Assembly (NCBI GenBank): GCA_913060505.1
Contig: CAJXRQ010000009.1
Location: forward strand, 46,396 to 110,395
Length of the DNA stretch: 64,000 bases
Source of the DNA: an uncultured Desulfovibrio sp.
GTDB taxonomy: Bacteria > Desulfobacterota > Desulfovibrionia > Desulfovibrionales > Desulfovibrionaceae
Reading direction: 5' to 3'
Positions 8,202-18,188 of the stretch are shown piece after piece (position 1 is the stretch's first letter; the number at the start of each line of letters is the position of its first letter). A program made the translations under genes and the position numbers. The notes under the pieces are model-generated. The model was not told the origin of the DNA. It did no database searches and saw only the letters and a program-made list of their open reading frames with translations.

Positions 8202-10751
8202 TCACGCGACAGCCTGTGGAAGAATAACCACCTGCACGCGTTCCTGTGCACTCAGGGCCACCAGATCGACCCGCCCCACCAGATCGCTGCTGATGAACAC
8301 AAAACCGGAGAACCCGCCTTCCACCGTTTCCATGACCGTTTCCGGGTCGCAAAAAATGATTCGCTCCGGATTGACCACGGTCCATTGATCCATGCCTGAA
8401 GGCCTTCCCGCCCCAACCACGATACAGGATCGGGACATGTCGCGATCCCGAAGAAGAGCATTGACCATTCCCAGCAACTTGTCCTGATCCACAGGCTTGA
8501 GCATAACGGCATCACCCCCGCTTGCCTCGAATTCCGAAAGAGCCGACACGACCAGTATGGGGATATGCGCCGTATAAGGGTTCTTTCGCAGGCACCTGAT
8601 AGCGGTGTCGCCGTCCATGCCGGGCATCATCAGGTCCATGGTGATGAGATTGGGCAGGTATTCCTTTGCCGCGTCCACAGCATCCCTACCGTCCATGGCA
8701 ATCATGACCCGGAACCCTTCGTCCCGGAACAACTGCGAAAGGTAGTCGGCAAGCGCCGAATCGTCATCCACCACAAGAATCAGCGGAGGAACATCCTCTC
8801 CGGCAGGCTCAACCAGCATGGCCTTGCCGGAACGGGCCGTTATGTCCGCCTCGTCTTCGCAGGGGATTTCAACCGCAGGGGAGTGCGGAATGGTCGTTCT
8901 CCCGGCCTGTCTGGGTACCTCGCAAACAGGCAATGTAAAATGGAAAGAGCTGCCCTTGCCCAATTCACTGTCAACCCAGATATCACCGCCGTAATGCTTG
9001 ACGATTTGCTGGCAAATAGGCAACCCAAGCCCTGTTCCGCTGGGCTTTTCCGTCAGGGTGTCCCCGACTTGCCGGAACTTCTCGAACACCTGCCCCAACT
9101 CCCGGGAATCAATACCTGTGCCCGAATCCTTCACACTTGTCTTAATCATGGTGCCATGTACCTCGACACGGCAACGGATCTCGCCGGAATCCGTAAACTT
9201 GATCGCATTGGAAAGCAGGTTGACCACAACCTGGATCAGACGGCTCCTGTCGCCGCAAATCGGGGGCACATCCGCCTCCGCATCAAGAGAAATATCCAGA
9301 TTCTTTTCGCTGCTCATGCCACGAACAGACTGGATGGCGTGACGGGCAACGTCGACCATGGAAACAATTTCTTCCTTCCACTGCGCCCCTCCGGACTCCA
9401 TCTTGGCAATATCAAGCACGTCATTGATCATGTCCGTAAGCCGTTTGGCTTCGGATACGATAATGTCCATATTGGACTCGACACGGTTGACGACTGGGGC
9501 CAGTCGGTCACGCTCCGGCCCCAATGCCGGGAAAATATCTTCAACAAGTTTCTTATGAATGATTTTGCTGAACCCGAGAATCGAGGTCATCGGCGTTCGC
9601 AACTCGTGGGAAACCGTTGATATAAAATCCGTTTTGAGCCGGTCCAACTCCTTCTCCGGCGTGATATCGCGAATAAGGAAAACACCGCCGAGAAACGTGT
9701 CCGATCCGGGCAGACGAACAGGAGATCCGATAGCCTTGCCGAAGCGCCCCTGCGAAAGTGGGCCTTCCGCGCTGAGTACGGACTCCTCTCCTTTATGCAC
9801 ATGAGCCATTAGCTCCGAAAATTCACCGAAAAAAACCGTATCAAACCGCCGGTTCAGGCAGTCCGAAGGAGACAGGTTGAAAAAATCGCACAGGGCGGGA
9901 TTGATCAAGGTCACCATGCCTTCAGGATCAATGGTCACCAGCCCGTCAGCCAGATTGTTGAGTACTGCGGTCTGATGCCCCAGATTCTCGCGAAGCTCCC
10001 GCGTGGCCTTTTTCACCTCCCCGTCCATCTCGTTGAAAAGGGCGGAAAGTTCATGCGCCATTAGCTGCATGGTCCGGGCCAGCAACCCGATTTCATCGCG
10101 GGAATCGATGTCGATCTGTTGGGAAAAATCATGCCGGGCCAACGCTTGGGCATATTCCGTGAGCTTGTTGAGCGGAGAAGAAAATCCGCACACCAGATAA
10201 TAGAGAATACCCATGCAAAAAACAAAGATCACGGCCATGAGCCCCAACATCCGCATGGCTGTTTTCCAGAAAAAGGACTCGATAAGTCCGCTGTCCATGC
10301 CCACATACACGGTGCCACCTATACCTTGCAGTATGGGAGCTATCACCTCCATGATTTCCCCAAGGCCTTGCACCGTCACATTACGTTCGGCAAAGGACAC
10401 TGACGGTTCCTCAACCACGGCGAGCGAAGAGGGAATACGGGGCACGAAGGTATGCGCCACTATTTTTCCGTGGGCGTCACGCACGTAAATATAGGCAACG
10501 CCGCTTATGTCGAGATAATGATCAATGGAAGCCTGCAACACGGCCGGATCCCTGTTGAGCAGCACCTCCTGGCTGGCCTCGGCAATACTGGTAGCGATGA
10601 CATGTCCCTTGCTACGGAACTCGCTGGTCATGTGGTCATGGAGAATATACGCGGCAAGTCCGGAAGAAAGCGCGGCAACCACACCGAAAAGATACAGACT
10701 CAGCAGGAATGTCTTCTTAAATATCGGGGACAGGCCCTTTATTTTTGCCAT
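8202..10751 (-). CDS. Membrane hybrid sensor histidine kinase (HAMP-PAS-HisKA-HATPase-REC)
   Basis: The chosen start (MAKIKGLSPIFKK) follows GAGGGG and overlaps the end of the upstream binding-protein gene by 13 bases. Order: transmembrane helix near residues 15-38, a periplasmic sensor of about 130 residues, a second helix (LMAVIFVFCMGILYYLV), HAMP (PLNKLTEYAQALARHDF), PAS (VLNNLADGLVTIDPEG), HisKA with FISTVSHELRTPMTS, HATPase with VVVNLLSNAIKF, KDSGTGID and GTGLGLPICQQIV, then a receiver (LILVVDDDSALADYL, LITMDLMMPGMDG). About 75 residues follow the receiver and I do not recognise them. The overlap with a binding protein suggests the ligand-loaded protein is sensed by the periplasmic loop. 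Confidence 0.93.
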   Translation of the reverse strand: MAKIKGLSPIFKKTFLLSLYLFGVVAALSSGLAAYILHDHMTSEFRSKGHVIATSIAEASQEVLLNRDPAVLQASIDHYLDISGVAYIYVRDAHGKIVAHTFVPRIPSSLAVVEEPSVSFAERNVTVQGLGEIMEVIAPILQGIGGTVYVGMDSGLIESFFWKTAMRMLGLMAVIFVFCMGILYYLVCGFSSPLNKLTEYAQALARHDFSQQIDIDSRDEIGLLARTMQLMAHELSALFNEMDGEVKKATRELRENLGHQTAVLNNLADGLVTIDPEGMVTLINPALCDFFNLSPSDCLNRRFDTVFFGEFSELMAHVHKGEESVLSAEGPLSQGRFGKAIGSPVRLPGSDTFLGGVFLIRDITPEKELDRLKTDFISTVSHELRTPMTSILGFSKIIHKKLVEDIFPALGPERDRLAPVVNRVESNMDIIVSEAKRLTDMINDVLDIAKMESGGAQWKEEIVSMVDVARHAIQSVRGMSSEKNLDISLDAEADVPPICGDRSRLIQVVVNLLSNAIKFTDSGEIRCRVEVHGTMIKTSVKDSGTGIDSRELGQVFEKFRQVGDTLTEKPSGTGLGLPICQQIVKHYGGDIWVDSELGKGSSFHFTLPVCEVPRQAGRTTIPHSPAVEIPCEDEADITARSGKAMLVEPAGEDVPPLILVVDDDSALADYLSQLFRDEGFRVMIAMDGRDAVDAAKEYLPNLITMDLMMPGMDGDTAIRCLRKNPYTAHIPILVVSALSEFEASGGDAVMLKPVDQDKLLGMVNALLRDRDMSRSCIVVGAGRPSGMDQWTVVNPERIIFCDPETVMETVEGGFSGFVFISSDLVGRVDLVALSAQERVQVVILPQAVA

Positions 10752-12007
10752 TGCTGCCACCCCTCGTCCGGCAGGGATACAAAACAACCGTCACGAACCG
10801 TAGTGAAATAGACCCGGCTCAGTCCCTGATGGCGCTCCTTGCCAAAGCTGACGGCAGCATCAATTCCGGCATCGACATCCTGCAATCCTTCCGCTGCAGC
10901 CTCCAGCGAACAGTGGGGAACGGTCACAAACCGTTTCAGAACCTGTGTCATGATCACGGCATCAAGGAACCCCTCAAAACCGACATCGCTCAACCCCGGA
11001 GAAACGTAACCCGTCTCGGCTCCGGGTGGAACGGGGATCTTCCCAGCCAAAAGACGGCGGTACAGGCGAACGGCATCAAGGTGTTCGTCTCTGTAGGAGG
11101 GAACAACCTGCGTGTTGATGAGATTTACTGTCAAATCCCGATCGACTTCGCGTCCAAGACGTTTAAGCCTGCGTAAAAGATTTTCGCTTCCGGCAAAAGA
11201 AATATTGGCGATGGGAACAGTCAATCCCATAAGCCGTGCATCACGAATAAAGCTCGCGCCAGCCGAATAGGAGGCAACAAGCACGATAGCGTCAGGCTTT
11301 CCCTCCATGAGAATTCGCACCTGCCCGGCCATGGAATCGGAATACGTGGCCCCCCTGCGATAGGTGGCCTCGGCAACGATATCGAGCCGGTGCATGCTCA
11401 GGGCCTGACGCAGGCTGTTCCAGCCGCTGCGGCCATAGGCGTCATTCTGATAAAAAATCGCAACGCGTTTGAGCCCTGCAAGGCTGAAACGGTTAACCAG
11501 AGCGGCAAGCTCCTGCCGATAGGATGCCCGCAAATTGAAAACGAAACGGGCATAGGGTTCTTCCCGCTGCGGCTGGGCGCCCGTAAACGGGAAAAAAAGT
11601 AATTTTGCGTTTTGGCTGGAAGCCTTGAGCACGGGCAAAACACGAGTCACGGTTGGTGTTCCCACGTAGCCGAACAGACAGAGAACTGACTTATCGTTCA
11701 AAAAACGGATGGTATTCTGAAGGGCTGGTCCGGGATCATAGCCGTCGTCCAAGGCCAATATGCGTATCTTCCGCCCTTCCACGCCGCCTTCGGCGTTCAC
11801 ATGATCGAAGTAGGCCCGGGCTCCTCGGTAGAGTTCAATACCCAACCCTCTGCTCGGTCCTGAAAACGGTGCCGACATGCCCAACACGATATCCCCGGAG
11901 CCGGTCTTCGAAGCGGACCACGCATAATGAGGCTGAACAACGTGCAATCCCACGCTGAACAGGACGAACAGGAATGACGAGATAAAACCGCACCGCAGCC
12001 CAAACAT
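10739..12007 (-). CDS. Periplasmic Leu/Ile/Val-type ligand-binding protein, likely partner of the downstream sensor kinase
   Basis: A 422-residue exported protein starting at MFGLRCGFISS, chosen because GGAGG lies six bases upstream; the open frame runs 45 codons further without such a site. A signal peptide spans about residues 1-30. The mature part is a Peripla_BP_6 (type I) fold: IVLGMSAPFSGPSRGLGIELYRGARAYFDHVN, GRKIRILALDDGYDPGPAL, then CLFGYVGTPTV and KRVAIFYQNDAYGRSGW. Transport relatives feed LivHMGF, but no such genes are here. The stop codon lies inside the start of the hybrid kinase gene, which argues for translational coupling and a sensory rather than transport role. The ligand is unknown. 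Confidence 0.88.
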   Translation of the reverse strand: MFGLRCGFISSFLFVLFSVGLHVVQPHYAWSASKTGSGDIVLGMSAPFSGPSRGLGIELYRGARAYFDHVNAEGGVEGRKIRILALDDGYDPGPALQNTIRFLNDKSVLCLFGYVGTPTVTRVLPVLKASSQNAKLLFFPFTGAQPQREEPYARFVFNLRASYRQELAALVNRFSLAGLKRVAIFYQNDAYGRSGWNSLRQALSMHRLDIVAEATYRRGATYSDSMAGQVRILMEGKPDAIVLVASYSAGASFIRDARLMGLTVPIANISFAGSENLLRRLKRLGREVDRDLTVNLINTQVVPSYRDEHLDAVRLYRRLLAGKIPVPPGAETGYVSPGLSDVGFEGFLDAVIMTQVLKRFVTVPHCSLEAAAEGLQDVDAGIDAAVSFGKERHQGLSRVYFTTVRDGCFVSLPDEGWQQWQK

Positions 12008-12183
12008 TCCGAACCTCCACAGAAAGATGGTCCAACTGTAACGCAAGCGCGGACGATGTGAAAGGGCTATAGAAAAAAGGAAAACGCCGCCCCATAACAT
12101 CCCGAAAAGAAAACGTAAAAACTGTCTCCAGCCCCTATGCAATGGCTTGAATACGGAGACTTCCCGGAAGGATCGAATTTCGT

Positions 12184-15048
12184 TTAAAAGGAAATCCGGG
12201 GATCACTCTCATCGCAAATCCTTGAATCAGCATTTTCTTCATGACCGCTGTTTACTACAGACGATGAGCCGACTTCGCCCTCCCCGGCAAGCAGCCGCTT
12301 CACGGCATTCAGGTATTCCTCCCGATCCACGGGTTTGCGGACAAGAGCATTGGCCCCCATGACGCAAACGGCATCGTCAGCGGTAGTATCCACAGTGACG
12401 ATCAGTACGGGAGTGTTGGCAAGGTCTCGGTCCATGCGAAGGTTCTCAACGGTTTCCAGACCGCCCATGCCGGGCATGATCAAGTCGAGACTGATGAGAT
12501 CCGGGTGAAGCTTGCGGGCCAGTTCCAGGCCGTCTTCAGCGCAGGCCGCTGTTTCCACGTGATATCCGGCATGGTCGAGAATCGAATGCAACAATTGGCG
12601 CATGGCCGGATCATCATCCACCACCAGGATGCTTGGAATCCCTTGGGCAGAGTTATCCCCAGGCGAAGGAACAACACATGCAGATGGTAGTGCCACGTGC
12701 ATGGTCGTACCAACTCCGGGTTCGGAAGTCGCCCAGATGTGCCCCCGATACCGGTCTACGATATGCCGACTGATGGCCAGTCCCAACCCGGAACCTCCGG
12801 AAGGCATTCTGAGCGTATCGCCTTCATTGGCCTGCTGGAATTTGTCGAAAATGGTTTCAATACAATCCGGCGCAACACCAATGCCCGTATCCCTGACCTG
12901 AACATGAGCATAGCCACGGGCATCCATGGAGGCCTCGATGGTCACACTGCCACGCTCCGTGAATTTGGCCGCGTTGTTAAGCAAATTGATGAACACCTGA
13001 AGCATGCGGTCTTTGTCCACATGAACAAGGGGAAGCCCTTCCATATGGCCGAGAACGAGCTTCACATCCTCCTTTTGGACAAACTGCCCGCTGACCGAAT
13101 CCGCAGCCTGCCGCAACAGCTTGGCGAGATCCACGTCCTGATCCCGCCATGTAACCTTGCCGGTTTCAATGCGGCTCAGGTCGAGCACATCGTTGATCAG
13201 CCGGGTAAGGCGTTCACCCTCGCTATGGATGATTTCAAGGTTGGATCGAATACGCTGCCCGATTTTTTGGCTTGTGGCGTCATCCGCCCGGGGCACAAAC
13301 ACGCGGGAAAAATCCCGGTCGATAAGCCGGGAGAACCCGAGCAGCGAAGTGAGAGGAGTCCGTAATTCATGGGAAACGGGGGAAAGGAAGTTGGACTTCA
13401 TTTCGTCCAACTCGCGAAGCCGGCGGTTGGCACGTTGCAATTCCCGCGTCTTGCTGACCAACACCTGCGTCCGCTCCCGCACCGCCTGTTCAAGGTCGGC
13501 ATTGAAGGAAAACAACTCTTCCTCGGCCTGCTTGCGCTTGGTAATATCTCCGACCACACAGACTATTTCACCCAAACTGGTCCGATATTCGCAAATCCGG
13601 AGACATCGGCCGTCGGTCAGCCTTTGCTCAAAAGGCTTTCCGGGATTGGCATGCTGCTGCATGCGGTGCTCCAGCCAAGCCTGTTCCTCGCCTTCGGCGT
13701 CCTTGTATATCCCCCGGTTGAGGTTGCAACGAATGATATCCTTGAAGCGGTCGCCTATATCGAACATTTCAGGAGTATTCCTTTCAATGTCCATGTAATT
13801 CCGGTTGCAAAGAGCCAGCCGGTCGTGCCGGTCATAAAGAGCAAACCCGTCGGGAACGCTTTCAATGGCTTCGATCAGTCGATCGCCTGCAACTGCGGCC
13901 TCTTTTTCCAGATCATCGACCAGCCGGGTCATGCGTGCGGCCATGCCGTCAAGCGTTGCGCCAAGTTTACCGAATTCGTCAGGGGCGTCGATGTTTGCGC
14001 GCGCATCCATGTTGCCCCGGCTCAATTCCTTGGCAGTCTGGGAAAGCCGCAATACGTTACCCGCCATGGAACGGAACAAAAGCCGGTAGATGAATAACGT
14101 CAAAACCGTACATAACAACAGCGTTACGATTACTGCGCCCAGAGCCATGGCCATGGCCTCATCAATACGCATGCGCGCAGCCTGGGCTTCGTTGGAGGTA
14201 GCTTTGACCAAACGGTCTACAACAGGCTCAACAAGTTCCATCTGCCGGTCAAACACGGCCATGCAACGGGCAAGACGCACTTCGGCGGCATCGGCATCGG
14301 CAAGTCCGGACTCAAGTTGAATAAGTGCAGCTACCAATCCGGTCCTGTCTTTTTCCGGCAAGGAAAACTGCATGGAAACGGCCCTATGAAGCTTCCCCAA
14401 AACCTGTTTTGCAGACTCCATGTCCTCAAAACGATGAATCAGGGCAAACTTGAGTACCAAAAGACGAAATTTGCGGAACAAGGCCAGAAGGTCTTCGCGT
14501 CCCAATTGGGCCAATCGTGCGCCAGCCTGGTTGCCGAGTTCGTCCATCCGGGCGCGCAGTCCTGTGGCGTCCTGCCCCAACATGGACACGATGCTCACTC
14601 CGCGCTCAAAAGTCTGCACATAATCGTTGGCAGCACGGATGATCACTTCCACATGAGAGTCCGCACCAAGCGTACTCAACCCGGATTCCTTGGCAAGAGT
14701 CAGGGCTTTCTGCAGCTCCTGGCTGTTTTGGATTACGGAAGAAAGCGATTTGCGGCACGGTTGCGCATGACGCCGATGTGCTTCGTCGAACCCCACGTTA
14801 GGCCATGAGTGAAAAAAATCTTCCTCGGACCGCCGGGCACGAAGCAGATCCGATTGAACCTGCAAAACCAGCCGTTGCACACGGACAGCGTGCTGTACCA
14901 CATCATCGGTGCGGGCGCGCAAAAAATTGAGCGCCACGGCGGCTACCAGCCCCACAAAAACAACCAGCGCCAGCATGGCTCCGGACGCCGCGGACAGTTT
15001 TCCCACTACACCAAGACCGTCCCAGCGATGCCGTATGAATTTGATCAT
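12184..15048 (-). CDS. Membrane hybrid sensor histidine kinase with large periplasmic helical sensor
   Basis: A 954-residue kinase. A transmembrane helix at about 20-42 is followed by a long helical periplasmic domain of about 250 residues and a second helix (ALGAVIVTLLLCTVLTLFIY, about 300-320). Then come HAMP (VLRLSQTAKELSRGNMDARANI), a PAS domain (AIESVPDGFALYDRHDRLALCNRNY), a coiled segment (NADLEQAVRERTQVLVSKTRELQ), HisKA (FLSPVSHELRTPLTS), HATPase (FINLLNNAAKF, RDTGIGVAPD, GGSGLGLAISRHIV) and a receiver (ILVVDDDPAMRQLL, LISLDLIMPGMGG). About 40 polar residues end the protein. It lies 176 bases upstream of the binding-protein/kinase pair and may share its signalling circuit. No DNA-binding output is encoded nearby. 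Confidence 0.93.
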   Translation of the reverse strand: MIKFIRHRWDGLGVVGKLSAASGAMLALVVFVGLVAAVALNFLRARTDDVVQHAVRVQRLVLQVQSDLLRARRSEEDFFHSWPNVGFDEAHRRHAQPCRKSLSSVIQNSQELQKALTLAKESGLSTLGADSHVEVIIRAANDYVQTFERGVSIVSMLGQDATGLRARMDELGNQAGARLAQLGREDLLALFRKFRLLVLKFALIHRFEDMESAKQVLGKLHRAVSMQFSLPEKDRTGLVAALIQLESGLADADAAEVRLARCMAVFDRQMELVEPVVDRLVKATSNEAQAARMRIDEAMAMALGAVIVTLLLCTVLTLFIYRLLFRSMAGNVLRLSQTAKELSRGNMDARANIDAPDEFGKLGATLDGMAARMTRLVDDLEKEAAVAGDRLIEAIESVPDGFALYDRHDRLALCNRNYMDIERNTPEMFDIGDRFKDIIRCNLNRGIYKDAEGEEQAWLEHRMQQHANPGKPFEQRLTDGRCLRICEYRTSLGEIVCVVGDITKRKQAEEELFSFNADLEQAVRERTQVLVSKTRELQRANRRLRELDEMKSNFLSPVSHELRTPLTSLLGFSRLIDRDFSRVFVPRADDATSQKIGQRIRSNLEIIHSEGERLTRLINDVLDLSRIETGKVTWRDQDVDLAKLLRQAADSVSGQFVQKEDVKLVLGHMEGLPLVHVDKDRMLQVFINLLNNAAKFTERGSVTIEASMDARGYAHVQVRDTGIGVAPDCIETIFDKFQQANEGDTLRMPSGGSGLGLAISRHIVDRYRGHIWATSEPGVGTTMHVALPSACVVPSPGDNSAQGIPSILVVDDDPAMRQLLHSILDHAGYHVETAACAEDGLELARKLHPDLISLDLIMPGMGGLETVENLRMDRDLANTPVLIVTVDTTADDAVCVMGANALVRKPVDREEYLNAVKRLLAGEGEVGSSSVVNSGHEENADSRICDESDPRISF

Positions 15049-15359
15049 CCCTTGCTTGCTCCCCTCGCCCCACTCACGCCAAGCGCATGAGGCATCTACT
15101 CACGTTCTGCCGTTTAGCCCGATTGGCTGGAAAAATCCACCTTCGCAAATCCTGTTTTCAATCACCTGAAATCAATGGTTTATAGCAAAAACTATTTTTA
15201 AGCCCTTCTTGAGAAGAGGACACAATTTTCTTGCCTTTGGACACCGGGTGCATTAGTGCTTCATACACATGAATGTAATGAGCGGGGCACATGCCCGTTT
15301 CCCATCAATCATGCCCTACCGAAAGACATCATTCATCCTCATACAGGAGAACGAATAAT
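15049..15359. other. Intergenic region between divergent kinase gene and glmS
   Basis: About 310 bases with no coding signal. It must hold the divergent promoters for the kinase (leftward) and glmS (rightward). A short hairpin-like CTTCTTGAGAAG lies near 15210. I could not assign convincing -35/-10 boxes. The glmS ribosome site AGGAGA is at its right edge. Confidence 0.5.
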
Positions 15360-18182
15360 ATGTGTGGAATCGCCAGTTTTCTGAGCAATGACCATTGGCA
15401 CAAACACGCGGACACCAAATGGGTGGCCGCGCTAGCCTCCCGCTTTGCCGATGCAAGCGGACAAGGCGATCTTGCAGCTGCAACTCCCCTGCTGGACGAA
15501 ATTGCCGCTTCATTCCAGCAACTCATGAGCTTTGGCCTGCATCATGCCCTGCTGAACGAACCCGGCACTCTGGCCGCCCTTGAAACCATGCGTGACGCCA
15601 TCCGGACACTGCGCACCAACGTGGCCGTCCGTCTTGAACACGACGTGCGCACCGATGAACTGGAAGCGCTGCTTGAGCGGCTTGAGGACTACTTGTGGCA
15701 AATCGACCGCGAGGTTCTGGCCAACGTAGGACGAGTCAAGGCCATCATGCCCGAAGCGCTGGCGCGGAATACCGAAGCATTGCACCGCCATTTTCTTGCA
15801 TGGGGCCTTGAACAGGTTCTGGAAAGCATAGACAAACTGGAAGTACGCGGCCGCGATTCCGCAGGCATTGCCGTCACGTTCATACTCCCCGAAGGTGCCG
15901 ATCCGGTAGCATCGCTCACCCCGGCTCTTTCCTCCGAGCTGAAGGAACGCACCGCCATCAAGAACGCTGCCGACCGCCATGTTCTCGTGCGCAAACTCGA
16001 TGACGGAAGGACCGCCTGCCGCTTCCTGTACAAGGTCGCCCAGCTTGTCGGACAGCTCGGAGATAACGGCGCCGCACTGCGTGCCTCCATCCGTGAAGAC
16101 GAGCTACTGTGGTCCATGGCCGCAGGACTGGAGACCCTGAACATCATCGCCCACACGCGGTGGGCTTCCAACGGTATTATCAGCGTTCCAAACTGCCACC
16201 CGGTGGACGGGCTGGTGGAAGGCGACGTGAGCACCGGACTGGACAAAACCATGTTCGTACTCAACGGCGATGTGGACAACTACCGCACGCTGGTGCAACA
16301 AAGCGTTCTCCCCAAGGGAGCGACCATTTCTTCCGCCATTTCCACGGACGCCAAAATTCTGCCCGTGCTCTTTCACCTGGACGGACCGGAAAACGGCGGT
16401 TCCGAGGACCGCTTCCGCAACGTACTCCAACGCTGCGAAGGCTCACTGGCCGTGATCATGCAAAATCTCTCGGATTTCAACAGCCAGTTTCTGGCCCAGA
16501 AAGGCAGCGGCCAGAGCTTCTATGTGGGCAGCACGCTGGACGGTTGGGTCGTAGCTTCCGAGGCATACGGACTTGCCGCGCGTTGCCGAAGTTCCTACCC
16601 CATCGCCGTACACAAACACGGCGGGGTCAGCGTGGTGCTTTCCAGCACAGATACGGACGCCATGCCTGTTGCCCGCTTTCTGGACACGGGCGAAGCCGTG
16701 GAGCTGGCCGAGGAAACCATCGAAATATTCTCTCGCGACATCTTCCGTGGCGAATATGCCCACTATATTGAAAAGGAAGTGCACGACGCATCCGACTCCG
16801 TGCGCAATACCCTGTATGGCAAATACATCAAATCCGACGGAAAAGTTCAGTTCTTGGCGGAAGGCTTCGGCAACGGCCCGGCTCTGCGTCAACGGCTGCT
16901 GGACAAAAAATCCCCGGTAAAACGAATTATTACCGTGGGACAGGGGACTGCCGCCATCGCAGCCATGGGCATGGCCCACCTGCTCAAGCGGTCTCTGGGG
17001 CAAACCGACATCAGCATTGAAAGCTATACAGGATCTGAACTCATCGGATTCATGGGCGACGGGCGCATGGACGATGTGCTGCTCATCCCGGTGTCCCAAT
17101 CCGGCACCACCACAGACACCAACAGGGTCGTGGACCTCTGCCGTGATCGTGGCGCATGGGTCAATGCCGTGGTCAACCGCCGCAACTCCCCGCTAGTCAA
17201 AAAATCAGACTCCTACTGCTATACGTCCAACGGCCGTGACGTGGAAATGGCCGTGGCTTCCACCAAGGCTTTCTACTCCCAGATTGCTGCTGGCAAGCTG
17301 CTGTCCTTGTGGATGGCTGCCGAACTCGGCTCCATGGGCAATAAAGAACTGCTTGACGATCTCGAAGCGCTGGAATCCCTGCCCGATGTCATCGACGCAG
17401 TGCTTGCCAACAAGGAAGCAATCGGTGCCGTTGCCCGTGCCCACGCCCCCAACAACCGCTACTGGGCGTTGGTGGGCAACGGATCCAACTGCATCGCAGC
17501 GCAGGAAGTGCGCATCAAGCTCTCGGAACTCTGCTACAAGTCCATTCCCTGCGATGTAACCGAAGACAAGAAACACATCGACCTGTCCACTGAACCGCTG
17601 ACTCTGGTGATGGCTTCGGACCTGCCGGAAATGGTGGTAATGGATACGGTCAAGGAAACCACCATCTTCAAGGCCCATAACGGCCAGCCCATCGTGTTCT
17701 GTGCCGAGGACGAAACCCGTTTCGACGACATAGCCCAAGCCACCATCAAGGTTCCCCGCGTTGGTGGCGGATTGGACTTCATCCCCGAGACCGTGGCCGG
17801 ACACTGGTGGGGCATCGCTGCGGCAAAGGCCATTGACGAACAGGCCGAACCATTCCGCAAGGCACGTGTCCTGTTGGGAAAAATGATCGAGACGCCGGGG
17901 ATATGGGACCGCAATCAACTGCTCACGGCGCTTAATGCCACTATCGAGCGTTGCGCTTCCGGAGCAACGGACTCCGCTCTTCCCGCCAGCGTATCGGCAT
18001 CGCTTGCCAACTACATGCTCTGGCTCTGCACACAACCGGCCAGCATCGGAGCTGCGGACGCCCGACTGTCAGATATCCTCAACATCCTGAACAAGGCCAT
18101 TGAGGAAATGACCCGTCCCATCGACACCATCCGACACCAAGCCAAAACGGTCACGGTCGGTATTTCCCGCCCTCAGGGGTAA
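15360..18182 (+). CDS. glmS: Glutamine-fructose-6-phosphate aminotransferase, long form
   Basis: Makes glucosamine-6-phosphate for cell-wall precursors. The start at 15360 is fixed because mature type II glutamine amidotransferases need the nucleophilic Cys directly after Met (MCGIASF), and AGGAGA lies ten bases upstream. The protein has 940 residues against about 610 for typical GlmS. A helical insert of roughly 145 residues separates MCGIASF from LEVRGRDSAGIA (residues 160-171), and further inserts precede HTRWASNG (265-272). NGDVDN (302-307) completes the amidotransferase site. Two SIS domains follow (TVGQGTAAIAAMG; SQSGTTTDT at 579-587; VASTKAF). The C-terminus RHQAKTVTVGISRPQG resembles the RNLAKSVTVE end of E. 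coli GlmS, the Tn7 recognition region, plus six extra residues. Confidence 0.96.
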   Translation: MCGIASFLSNDHWHKHADTKWVAALASRFADASGQGDLAAATPLLDEIAASFQQLMSFGLHHALLNEPGTLAALETMRDAIRTLRTNVAVRLEHDVRTDELEALLERLEDYLWQIDREVLANVGRVKAIMPEALARNTEALHRHFLAWGLEQVLESIDKLEVRGRDSAGIAVTFILPEGADPVASLTPALSSELKERTAIKNAADRHVLVRKLDDGRTACRFLYKVAQLVGQLGDNGAALRASIREDELLWSMAAGLETLNIIAHTRWASNGIISVPNCHPVDGLVEGDVSTGLDKTMFVLNGDVDNYRTLVQQSVLPKGATISSAISTDAKILPVLFHLDGPENGGSEDRFRNVLQRCEGSLAVIMQNLSDFNSQFLAQKGSGQSFYVGSTLDGWVVASEAYGLAARCRSSYPIAVHKHGGVSVVLSSTDTDAMPVARFLDTGEAVELAEETIEIFSRDIFRGEYAHYIEKEVHDASDSVRNTLYGKYIKSDGKVQFLAEGFGNGPALRQRLLDKKSPVKRIITVGQGTAAIAAMGMAHLLKRSLGQTDISIESYTGSELIGFMGDGRMDDVLLIPVSQSGTTTDTNRVVDLCRDRGAWVNAVVNRRNSPLVKKSDSYCYTSNGRDVEMAVASTKAFYSQIAAGKLLSLWMAAELGSMGNKELLDDLEALESLPDVIDAVLANKEAIGAVARAHAPNNRYWALVGNGSNCIAAQEVRIKLSELCYKSIPCDVTEDKKHIDLSTEPLTLVMASDLPEMVVMDTVKETTIFKAHNGQPIVFCAEDETRFDDIAQATIKVPRVGGGLDFIPETVAGHWWGIAAAKAIDEQAEPFRKARVLLGKMIETPGIWDRNQLLTALNATIERCASGATDSALPASVSASLANYMLWLCTQPASIGAADARLSDILNILNKAIEEMTRPIDTIRHQAKTVTVGISRPQG

Positions 18183-18183
18183 A

Positions 18184-18188
18184 TCTTC
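18184..18188. repeat. Target-site copy TCTTC, first (glmS side)
   Basis: TCTTC directly abuts the TGTGGG end at 18189. The same five bases recur at 31174-31178 and 32679-32683, each directly before another TGTGGG. Tn7 relatives duplicate five target bases, so these are read as target duplications of successive insertions at one glmS-linked site. Confidence 0.8.
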
